A program made the position numbers and the translations under genes. Shown here piece by piece: positions 1 through 5,738 of a stretch of 10,510 bases of DNA. A model generated the notes under the pieces. That model worked only from the letters and a program-made list of their open reading frames with translations, searched no databases and was not told the origin of the DNA. The stretch lies in NCBI GenBank assembly GCA_021163465.1, contig JAGGWU010000026.1:1-10510 (forward strand), read 5' to 3'. Numbering within the stretch: the first letter of the stretch is position 1; each line of letters begins with the position of its first letter. Source of the stretch: Candidatus Bipolaricaulota bacterium (lineage in GTDB: Bacteria; Bipolaricaulota; Bipolaricaulia; Bipolaricaulales; Bipolaricaulaceae).

Positions 1-313
1 CGGCCCTCCAGGAGCCCCCCTCCCGCACGAAGACCACAAGCAGTGCTTTCTCGGATAGCCCCCAACTGGATGCGATCTCGGCCGCGTAGCGCCACGGGTT
101 CCCGTAGGGATCGCGCCAGCTAGCGAGGTACCAGAATTCGATCCCAAGTTGGGAGAAGGCCTTGATCCTTTCCTCCAGGGCTTCCCGGTGGGAGCGCTCC
201 AGGGTTTGGCCGTAGTCGTTTATCCTGCCCAGGGGGAGGGGAAGGGGGTGGACTTCTTGGGCGAGACTTAAAGCGCCGACTCCAAGTACAAGAAGCGCGA
301 GCAGTTGTCGCAG
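1..313 (-). CDS. TPM-domain (YgcG-like) secreted or membrane protein, N-terminal part
   Basis: The gene runs off the left edge; about 104 residues are visible. The proposed start is CTG at 313-311. An excellent Shine-Dalgarno, GGAGGTGGT, lies 6 bases upstream (GGAGGT at 320-325), and no ATG, GTG or TTG occurs in this frame near the start. Translation from CTG gives a textbook signal peptide: MRQ, a Leu/Val/Gly/Ala core, then SLA before QE near residue 19. After it come IND-Y (about 33-36), a helical stretch, then a strand with SWRDPYGNPWRYAAEIA and WGLSEKALLVVFV. This is the TPM-domain pattern, including the usual x-D-Y at the start of the mature part and the W-G-L before a hydrophobic strand. 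TPM proteins are exported, and their roles range from photosystem repair to poorly known envelope functions. The gene overlaps the zinc-ribbon gene by 46 bases and probably belongs to its operon. The family call is fairly sure; the function is not. Confidence 0.72.
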   Translation of the reverse strand, partial: MRQLLALLVLGVGALSLAQEVHPLPLPLGRINDYGQTLERSHREALEERIKAFSQLGIEFWYLASWRDPYGNPWRYAAEIASSWGLSEKALLVVFVREGGSWRA

Positions 314-975
314 GTTACCACCTCCCCGTCCCGAGCGCGGTCCACGGTGGTCTGGGAGACGTTCAGATGGCACCCGCTACAGGTCCCGTTCACGATGGGA
401 ACGATAGGATCGGGGTACATCTCCCGGAGCCGCTCATAATGGGCGCGGAGATGGGCCGGGACCTCTTCGACCGCGGCCTCCCTTTTTTTTCGAAACTCCT
501 CGATCTCGGCCTTCAGCGCCGCGATCTTCCCGAGGAGCTCATCCTTTTCACCCTCAAGCTTCGCCAGACGTTCTCGGTGGGCGGCCTCGTCCGCTTTCAG
601 CTTCTCCGCGTCGGCCTCGGCCTCCTCCATGAGCCGGATCGCCTCCTCTTCCACTTCGTCGATCCGCGATCTCAGGAACTCCACCTGTTCCTTGAGGTAC
701 TCCATCTCCTTATACGGGATGATGTCGTGGTCGAGCTTGTGTTGGTAGGTACGGATCTTTTCGTCGATCTCGTCGGCCTCGTGGGCCTTCGCGGTAGCCC
801 GGGCCCGCAGGGCCTTGTGTTCCTCGACCCGCTTGGCGAAGGCGTCCTTTTCGGCGGCGATACGCCGTTCCACCAGAGCTACTTCGCCTTCCAAGACCTT
901 TAACCTGCGTTGTGCCTCCAGGATGGCCGCGTCGAGCTCGCCCAGGGCGAAGAGTTTCAGAAGGTGCGCCTTCAC
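268..975 (-). CDS. Coiled-coil C4-type zinc-ribbon protein (COG1579 family)
   Basis: This is a 235-residue protein of the usual family length. Residues about 15-170 are a long charged helical hairpin rich in E, K, A and R, as expected for an antiparallel coiled coil. The C-terminal part carries two CxxC knuckles, Cys199/Cys202 in GTCSGCH and Cys222/Cys225 in TCDNCSRFLY, which form a C4 zinc ribbon. The family is predicted to bind nucleic acid or protein partners, but no firm biochemical role is known to me. The start is GTG at 975-973. It overlaps the nif3 stop as GTGA and is preceded by a strong Shine-Dalgarno, GAGGTGATCA, at 980-989. The gene is therefore translationally coupled to nif3; I recall this pairing from other bacteria. 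Its last codons also carry the ribosome binding site and CTG start of the TPM gene. Confidence 0.9.
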   Translation of the reverse strand: MKAHLLKLFALGELDAAILEAQRRLKVLEGEVALVERRIAAEKDAFAKRVEEHKALRARATAKAHEADEIDEKIRTYQHKLDHDIIPYKEMEYLKEQVEFLRSRIDEVEEEAIRLMEEAEADAEKLKADEAAHRERLAKLEGEKDELLGKIAALKAEIEEFRKKREAAVEEVPAHLRAHYERLREMYPDPIVPIVNGTCSGCHLNVSQTTVDRARDGEVVTCDNCSRFLYLESAL

Positions 976-2030
976 GGGGTGATCACCTCGATCCCGGGGA
1001 ATTTTTCCCGGAGGAGCTGCGCCACGTGCTCCACGAACACAAGCTCCGTCTCCCGATGCCCCAAAACGCCCACGGTGAGCCCGGCCTCCGCCCCCGCCAG
1101 AGCCTCGTGGTAGCCCAACTCCCCGGTGAGGAAAAGTTCACCCCCCTTGGCCAGCGCCTCCTGCCATAGGCTGCCCCCTGCTCCCCCGCAGAGCGCCACT
1201 TTGCGGACCGCTCGTTTCTCATCCCCATATACCACCGGGGCCTCTGCCCCGATGGCTTCTGCAAACCTTTCGACGACTTCCCCGGCTAGGGCGGGCTCTT
1301 CGAGCTCACCGATCCGGCCGAGGCCATGGCGGTTATCGCGGAGTTCCAGGGGGTAAACGTCATAGGCCACCTCCTCATATGGGTGGGCTGCGAGCACCGC
1401 CTCCACTACGGCCCGGAGCTTTTCATGGGGTACGATGGTCTCGAAGCGCACCTCTCTTACGCGCTCCTCTTTCCCTACCCGTCCGATATAGGGCCGGGTT
1501 CCCTCTTCGGGAAGGAAGGTGCCGGTACCTTCAAGCCTGAAGGAACAATGTCCGTAGCGGCCGATCTTGCCCGCGCCCTTCGAGAAGGCGGCCTGCGCTA
1601 CTTCCTCCAGATGCTCGGGGGGCACGAAGACCACGAGCTTGTAGAGCTCCCCCCGAGGGACCAACGGTTCCGCTCTCGCAAGCCCCAGGATCCCCGCAAG
1701 CCTCTCCCCCATCCCCCCACGGGCGGAATCGTAGGGAGTATGGACGGCATAACAGGCGGTGCCCTCGCGGAGGAGGGCCGAGATCTTCCGCCCCAGAGGC
1801 GTCTCGGGCCGGATTTCCTTGAGGGGACGGAATATGAGGGGATGGTGGGTGATGAGGAGGTCCACGCCCGGAAGCCGATCGATCAAGGAGAGCTCGAAGT
1901 CTAGGGCCACGAGGATCCGATTACATGGGAGGGAGAGATCCCCCACCTGGAGCCCCGAGTGGTCCCATTCCTCCGCCAGAACAGGCGGGAAGAGTTCGTC
2001 CAGGTAAGCCACAATCTCTGCGCGTTTCAC
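972..2030 (-). CDS. Nif3-like dinuclear metal centre protein (long form)
   Basis: This 352-residue protein is of the Nif3/YqfO (DUF34) family, some members of which are annotated as GTP cyclohydrolase 1 type 2. The N-terminal EEWDHSGLQVGD (about 20-31) is the family opening. Metal-ligand motifs are visible: the His pair at 62-63 in THHPLIF, His97 and Asp101 in HTPYDSA (HTNLD in many relatives), and the C-terminal GHRETE with His325 and Glu329. TGE at 302-304 followed by His308 also fits the C-terminal half. Residues about 127-232, ending in AHPYEEVAYDVYPL, are the extra PII/CutA-like domain of the long form. Members form hexameric rings, and the true substrate is uncertain. The start is GTG at 2030-2028. 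No Shine-Dalgarno is seen, and a promoter lies only 7 bases upstream, so a leaderless message is likely. It is first in the operon with the zinc-ribbon and TPM genes. Confidence 0.92.
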   Translation of the reverse strand: MKRAEIVAYLDELFPPVLAEEWDHSGLQVGDLSLPCNRILVALDFELSLIDRLPGVDLLITHHPLIFRPLKEIRPETPLGRKISALLREGTACYAVHTPYDSARGGMGERLAGILGLARAEPLVPRGELYKLVVFVPPEHLEEVAQAAFSKGAGKIGRYGHCSFRLEGTGTFLPEEGTRPYIGRVGKEERVREVRFETIVPHEKLRAVVEAVLAAHPYEEVAYDVYPLELRDNRHGLGRIGELEEPALAGEVVERFAEAIGAEAPVVYGDEKRAVRKVALCGGAGGSLWQEALAKGGELFLTGELGYHEALAGAEAGLTVGVLGHRETELVFVEHVAQLLREKFPGIEVITP

Positions 2031-2037
2031 GCCAGGG

Positions 2038-2067
2038 AGTGTAGCTACAAATCAGATCGCCTTCCAA
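2038..2067 (-). promoter_or_regulatory. Promoter of the nif3 operon, probably leaderless
   Basis: On the minus strand, TTGGAA (2062-2067) and TACACT (2038-2043) are separated by 18 bases. The -10 box ends only 7 bases before the GTG start at 2030, so the transcription start would fall on or beside the start codon. The absence of a Shine-Dalgarno fits this. The motif matches are seen in the sequence; activity is inferred. Confidence 0.5.
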
Positions 2068-2153
2068 TCCGAAGAGGGAATTTTACGGTTCCTCCGGGAC
2101 CTCTGCTTTCCCAATAGATGTGAGCACATATTCCACGGCCGCAGCGGCGGAGG

Positions 2154-2450
2154 TCATTTCGAAAGTTCCCTCAAGCAAACGATGATGCAGGCCAAGATGC
2201 AGGAGGCTTCGTACATCATGGCCAGCCTCCTGAAGTTGCCGAGCCGGGCGAAGGTCCTCTCCACCCGCCATCTTCTCTTGTACTCATCCGCCCATTTGCG
2301 CCGGCCTTCGCGGCTCCTCCGCAGTACCCGTTCCAAAGTCTCCTGGGCCAGCCCCACCTCGGCCCGGGAGATGGAGGGCGCCGGAGGAATCCCGTTCCCA
2401 TCTACCACCGGCATCCGCCCATCCGTCGGCTCATAGCCTTGCTCCCGCAT
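2154..2450 (-). pseudogene. Decayed IS5-like DDE transposase fragment
   Basis: An open frame of 98 codons contains two pieces of a transposase. Residues about 14-42 (VVDGNGIPPAPSIS, then AQETLERVLR) resemble the central part of IS5-superfamily enzymes, where 'VDGNGIPL' is typical. Residues about 55-93 contain RRWRVERTFARLGNFRRL, then YEA and LACIIVCLR. That is the C-terminal block with the catalytic Glu (here E64) in the VERTF motif. The stretch that normally lies between them, with the second catalytic Asp, is absent, and so is the N-terminus with the first. A TAA stop lies in frame 9 bases before the ATG, so the frame cannot extend. No terminal inverted repeats or target duplication were found at the borders. 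It sits between nrdG and the nif3 promoter and is best read as a relic without activity. The family assignment within IS5 is approximate. Confidence 0.75.
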
Positions 2451-2489
2451 GCCTCGAGGTTAGCCGAAAAACTACTCCTAGAAGATCGA

Positions 2490-3191
2490 TTAGACCCGAT
2501 ATTCGCAGCCGAGCTCGGCCGCGAGCCTCTTTATCTCCTCCGCCGAAAGGTACCCCCCGCGGGGGTCCCCGCCCACCAAGCCCTTTCCCCGGGGGACGGT
2601 GAAGCGTTGGATCACGTACTTTGCCCCCTCGGGGATCTGCCGTTTGATCTGGATGATATCGGCGGCATCCAGGCCCGGGGCAGCGGTGGTGCGAATCTCA
2701 AACGGGATCTTTCCCGCCGCCAAAAGTTCCAAAGACCGCCGTACCGCCCCCGCCACCTCCCGGGACGCCTCGCGCGGAAGCCCCACGAGCTCATGGTACC
2801 GGGCGAAGGGGGCCTTTACATCCAAGGCCACGTAATCCAGGAGCTCCGCGGAAAGCAGCCGCTCCAGGACCTCCGGATGCGTTCCGTTCGTGTCGAGCTT
2901 CACCGCAAGGCCCAGGGCCTTTACCTCCCTCAGGAACCCTTCCAGGTCCCCTTGGAGGGTGGGCTCGCCTCCGGTGACGGCCAGGCCCTCGATGAACCCG
3001 GCCCGCTGGCCGAGCTCTCCGAGGACATCGTGGGGATCCAAGAGCTTCAGGCGCTTCACGTATTCGGGAAGGACCAGCTCGGGGTTGTAACAAAAGGGGC
3101 AGCGGAGGTTACATCCCGCGGTCCAGATCACCGCCGCCACCTTCCCGGGGTAATCGATGAGGGAGAGGCCCAGGAAGTGGGCGATCTTCAT
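2490..3191 (-). CDS. nrdG: Anaerobic ribonucleotide reductase activating protein, radical SAM
   Basis: This 233-residue protein is the glycyl-radical activase for NrdD. It uses a [4Fe-4S] cluster and S-adenosylmethionine to abstract hydrogen from the glycyl residue of its partner. The radical SAM motif CNLRCPFC gives Cys27, Cys31 and Cys34 (CxxxCxxC). GGEP at 74-77 is the SAM-binding motif. The opening, with LIDYPGK followed by a strand and TAGCN, is typical of the NrdG2/pyruvate-formate-lyase-activase-like branch, longer than the roughly 155-residue E. coli NrdG. The start is ATG at 3191-3189, overlapping the nrdD stop as ATGA. The frame stays open a further 47 codons upstream, but those lie inside nrdD and add no conserved sequence, so they were rejected. 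Coupling to nrdD supports the partner assignment. The gene ends in TAA at 2492-2490; no clear terminator follows. Confidence 0.93.
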   Translation of the reverse strand: MKIAHFLGLSLIDYPGKVAAVIWTAGCNLRCPFCYNPELVLPEYVKRLKLLDPHDVLGELGQRAGFIEGLAVTGGEPTLQGDLEGFLREVKALGLAVKLDTNGTHPEVLERLLSAELLDYVALDVKAPFARYHELVGLPREASREVAGAVRRSLELLAAGKIPFEIRTTAAPGLDAADIIQIKRQIPEGAKYVIQRFTVPRGKGLVGGDPRGGYLSAEEIKRLAAELGCEYRV

Positions 3192-5302
3192 CCCTGTGCG
3201 GGGACATGGCCCACGTTGAAGGTGAGCCGCCGCGCGAATTCCGACTTCTTCCCGGCGTTCCATTGCTCCACCGGACGCAGATATCCCACCACCCGGGAAT
3301 AGACCTCGGCGGGCGCGCCGCATTTGGGGCAATGCTCCCGCTCCCCCGCGAGATACCCGTGGGAGGGGCAGACGGAGAAGGTAGGGGTTATGGTGAAGTA
3401 GGGGAGGCGGAAATGGCGCACGATTTGACGCACCAAGGCCTTCACCGCCTCGCCGGTGGGCGCCCGCTCGCCCAGCCAGATGTGGAGCACGGTCCCCCCC
3501 GTGTATTTCACCTGTAATGGGTCCTGGAGCACGAGCACGCGGTACAGATCATCGGAGAACTCCACGGGAAGGTGGGTGGAGTTGGTGTAATAGGGAGCGG
3601 CACCCCTTTGCACATCCTCTTCGTTGGCCACGATGATCTTGGGGAACCGCTTCTTGTCCAATAGTGCCAAACGGTAGCTGGTCCCTTCCGCCGGGGTGGC
3701 CTCCAGGTTCCAGAGGTGATCGGTCTCCTCCTGGAAGCGCACGAGCTTTTCGTTCATGAAGTCCAACACCCTCTCCGCGAACGCGATGCACTCGGGATGG
3801 GAGAGGTCTTTCCCGAAGAGGTTCAGGCACGCCTCGTTCATCCCGATGATCCCGATGGTGGAGAAGTGGTTCTTCCAGTACTCGCCCGTGGCCTGCTTCA
3901 CCCCCCGCAGCCAGAACCGGGAGTAAGGATAGAGCCCGGCCTCTGTGAGGCGCTCGAGGAGCTTGCGCTTTATCACCAACGACTGCTTGGCAAGCTCCAT
4001 CAGCTCCTCCAGCCGTTCCAGGAATTCTCCCTCGTTCCTAGCCAAGTACCCGATGCGGGGGAGGTTGATGGTGACCACACCGATGGAGCCGGTGAGGGGA
4101 TTGGCGCCGAAGAGCCCCCCGCCCCGCTTACGGAGCTCCTCGTTGTTCAGCCGCAGGTGACAGCACATGGAGCGCACGTCCTCGGGACGCATATCGGAGT
4201 TCACGAAGTTGGCGAAGTAGGGGATCCCGTATTTGGCCGTCATCTCCCAGATGGGTTCTAAGTCCGGATCGTCCCAGGGGAAATCGGGGGTGATATTGTA
4301 GGTGGGGATGGGGAAAGTGAAAGGTCTCCCCGTAGCGTCACCTTCCGTCATCACCTCGGCGAAGGCCCGGTTGAACCAGGACATCTCCCTGGCGAACTCG
4401 CCGTAGCTCGAACGCTGGGGCTTCCCCCCGATGATCACCGGCTCCCGCTCCATGAAGTGGGGGACCCGAATGTCGAGGGTGACGTTGGTAAAGGGGGTCT
4501 GAAACCCCACCCGGGTGGGCACGTTCAGGTTGAACACGAACTCCTGGATGGCCTGCTTTACTTGGGAATAGGTGAGCTCGTCGTAGGCGATGAACGGGGC
4601 GAGGTAGGTATCGAGGGAAGAAAAGGCCTGGGCCCCGGCGGCCTCTCCCTGGAGGGTGTAGAGGAAGTTGGCGGCTTGTAAAAGCGCCGTGCGGAAGTGT
4701 TTTGGGGGCTTTGAGTGGATCTTCCCCCGTACCCCCCCGAACCCCTGCAAGAGCAAGTCCCTGATGTCCCACCCCACGCAGTAGGGGCCCAATGTACCGA
4801 GGTCATGGATATGGAAATCGCCGTTTTCGTGGGCCTTCCGCACGTGGGGCGGATAAACCCGGGAAAGCCAGTAGCGGGAGATGATCTTCTCGGTGAGGAA
4901 GACATTGAGGCCCTGGAGGGAGAAGGACATGTTGGCATTTTCCTTTACCCGCCAATCGGCCTCGTTGAGGTAATCCTCCACCGCCTCCGGGGCCACGAGG
5001 TCCCGGAGCTCCCGCATCTGCTTGTGCTGGTAGCGGTAGAGGATGTAGGCGCGGGCGGTGCGGTAAAGGCCTGCTGACATCAGGACCTCTTCGACCACGT
5101 CCTGGATCTCCTCCACACTGGGGGGAGCGAACAGGCCCACGAAGCGCGTCTCGAGGGTCTTTATCACCTTCTCGGCCAGCTGCCGGGAGATACCCGGGGT
5201 TCCTTCCCCGGTCTCCCGCAGTGCCCGCTCGATGGCCCGGGCGATCTTCTCGGGGTCGAAGGGAACAACACGTCCGTCCCTTTTCTTTACGAATTGGATC
5301 AT
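3188..5302 (-). CDS. nrdD: Anaerobic ribonucleoside-triphosphate reductase, class III
   Basis: This 704-residue protein reduces ribonucleoside triphosphates to dNTPs without oxygen by glycyl-radical chemistry. Residues 1-95 form an ATP-cone regulatory domain (MIQFVKKRDGRVVPFDPEKI). The catalytic barrel includes HIHDL (164-168), Cys175 in GPYCVGWD (the position expected for the thiyl-radical Cys), and SMCCHLRL with Cys380/Cys381. Near the C-terminus, CPSH (645-648) and CPKC (658-661) form a probable zinc site of CxxH plus CxxC type. The glycyl-radical loop is SRVVGYL with Gly673. The start is ATG at 5302-5300, preceded by GAGGGGG at 5308-5314. The gene overlaps nrdG by 4 bases, giving a two-gene operon. 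Length and motifs are complete. It implies growth without oxygen. Whether formate or a thioredoxin-like donor supplies electrons is not decided here. Confidence 0.97.
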   Translation of the reverse strand: MIQFVKKRDGRVVPFDPEKIARAIERALRETGEGTPGISRQLAEKVIKTLETRFVGLFAPPSVEEIQDVVEEVLMSAGLYRTARAYILYRYQHKQMRELRDLVAPEAVEDYLNEADWRVKENANMSFSLQGLNVFLTEKIISRYWLSRVYPPHVRKAHENGDFHIHDLGTLGPYCVGWDIRDLLLQGFGGVRGKIHSKPPKHFRTALLQAANFLYTLQGEAAGAQAFSSLDTYLAPFIAYDELTYSQVKQAIQEFVFNLNVPTRVGFQTPFTNVTLDIRVPHFMEREPVIIGGKPQRSSYGEFAREMSWFNRAFAEVMTEGDATGRPFTFPIPTYNITPDFPWDDPDLEPIWEMTAKYGIPYFANFVNSDMRPEDVRSMCCHLRLNNEELRKRGGGLFGANPLTGSIGVVTINLPRIGYLARNEGEFLERLEELMELAKQSLVIKRKLLERLTEAGLYPYSRFWLRGVKQATGEYWKNHFSTIGIIGMNEACLNLFGKDLSHPECIAFAERVLDFMNEKLVRFQEETDHLWNLEATPAEGTSYRLALLDKKRFPKIIVANEEDVQRGAAPYYTNSTHLPVEFSDDLYRVLVLQDPLQVKYTGGTVLHIWLGERAPTGEAVKALVRQIVRHFRLPYFTITPTFSVCPSHGYLAGEREHCPKCGAPAEVYSRVVGYLRPVEQWNAGKKSEFARRLTFNVGHVPAQG

Positions 5303-5328
5303 CTTTTCCCCCTCACCAAAACAGGCCC

Positions 5329-5341
5329 GGTTAACTTAACC
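5329..5341. promoter_or_regulatory. Palindrome upstream of nrdD, candidate operator
   Basis: GGTTAACTTAACC is a perfect 6-base inverted repeat around one central base, 26 bases before the nrdD ATG. On the minus strand it overlaps a weak promoter-like pair: TTGCCC, 17 bases, TTAAGT. It does not match the NrdR box pattern. A role as a repressor site is inferred from position only. The rest of 5303-5415 shows no gene. Confidence 0.3.
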
Positions 5342-5415
5342 CCGGGGAAACCGGAGGGGCAAGGGGACATTCATCACATTGGGGCAAAGCAAAATCCTGT
5401 GTTTGAAAAAACTTG

Positions 5416-5488
5416 AGCCGGCGAGAGGATTCGAACCTCCGACCTGCGGTTTACGAAACCGCCGCTCTGCCAACTGAGCTACGCCGGC
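5416..5488 (-). tRNA. tRNA-Thr (anticodon CGT)
   Basis: The minus strand folds as a full cloverleaf of 73 bases. The acceptor GCCGGCG pairs with CGCCGGC. The D arm is GCTCAGTTGGCAGAGC. The anticodon arm is GCGGT-TTCGTAA-ACCGC, with CGT at positions 34-36, reading the Thr codon ACG. The T arm is GGAGG-TTCGAAT-CCTCT. The discriminator base is T at 5416. CCA is not encoded (CAA follows), so it must be added after transcription. A run of six T lies just downstream (5411-5406, minus strand) and may help termination. The next gene on this strand is nrdD. Confidence 0.96.
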
Positions 5489-5503
5489 CTAAGGAAGCAT
5501 AAT

Positions 5504-5532
5504 ATTATCGGTGGCAAAAGGAAAAGGGTCAA
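5504..5532 (-). promoter_or_regulatory. Promoter of tRNA-Thr
   Basis: On the minus strand TTGACC (5527-5532) and GATAAT (5504-5509) are 17 bases apart, each matching five of six consensus bases. The tRNA begins 15 bases after the -10 box, giving a short 5' leader to be removed by RNase P. This is one of the best promoter matches in the window. Confidence 0.7.
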
Positions 5533-5600
5533 GCCGATTCGATCGGGCCAGACGCACAGCGGCGTAAAGCGGGCTCCATGATAAGGACTTAAAGCAGGCC

Positions 5601-5706
5601 CCGGTGTGCCGCCGGAAAAGGGGCACCGGTCCCTTGCCGATCCCTGGGCCCATAATATTCGGTGGCCGCCCAGGGCCGTGACCAGGGCCCCAAGGGGTCC
5701 GGCGGC
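5601..5706. other. Interlocking inverted repeats upstream of rqcH, possible structured RNA leader
   Basis: Four base-paired elements can be drawn. CCGGTG (5601-5606) pairs with CACCGG (5624-5629). GCCGCCGGA (5608-5616) pairs with TCCGGCGGC (5698-5706), 9 of 9. CCCTTG (5631-5636) pairs with CAAGGG (5691-5696). CCCTGGGC (5642-5649) pairs with GCCCAGGG (5668-5675), 8 of 8. The first two cross, so together they would form a pseudoknot; otherwise they are alternatives. The block ends 32 bases before the rqcH ATG. The DNA is very GC-rich, so some pairing is expected by chance. No coding sequence is supported between 5489 and 5738. Confidence 0.35.
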
Positions 5707-5738
5707 CCCACCCGCTTGATCCTGTTGGGGGCTAGGAG

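Noticed and set aside
1326..1904. Long plus-strand open frame opposite nif3
   Set aside because: It is the complement of a well-conserved Nif3 protein; its translation shows no domain, and GC-rich coding DNA commonly leaves antisense frames open.
2455..2490. Terminator after nrdG
   Set aside because: There is a T5 run on the minus strand but no stem-loop in front of it.
2439..3302. 287-codon plus-strand frame opposite nrdG
   Set aside because: nrdG on the other strand has the radical SAM motifs and operon coupling; the plus-strand product looks like no family.
3192..3332. Longer start for nrdG, 47 codons upstream
   Set aside because: The extension is read from the end of nrdD in another frame and lacks conserved residues; the ATGA overlap start is the expected one.
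5303..5415. NrdR boxes upstream of nrdD
   Set aside because: No paired ACA-AT-rich-TGT sites of the NrdR type could be found.
5601..5706. HDV-like self-cleaving ribozyme
   Set aside because: The strand order is partly similar, but there is no P3 hairpin, no linker with a catalytic C before the last helix strand, and the first helix does not start with G.
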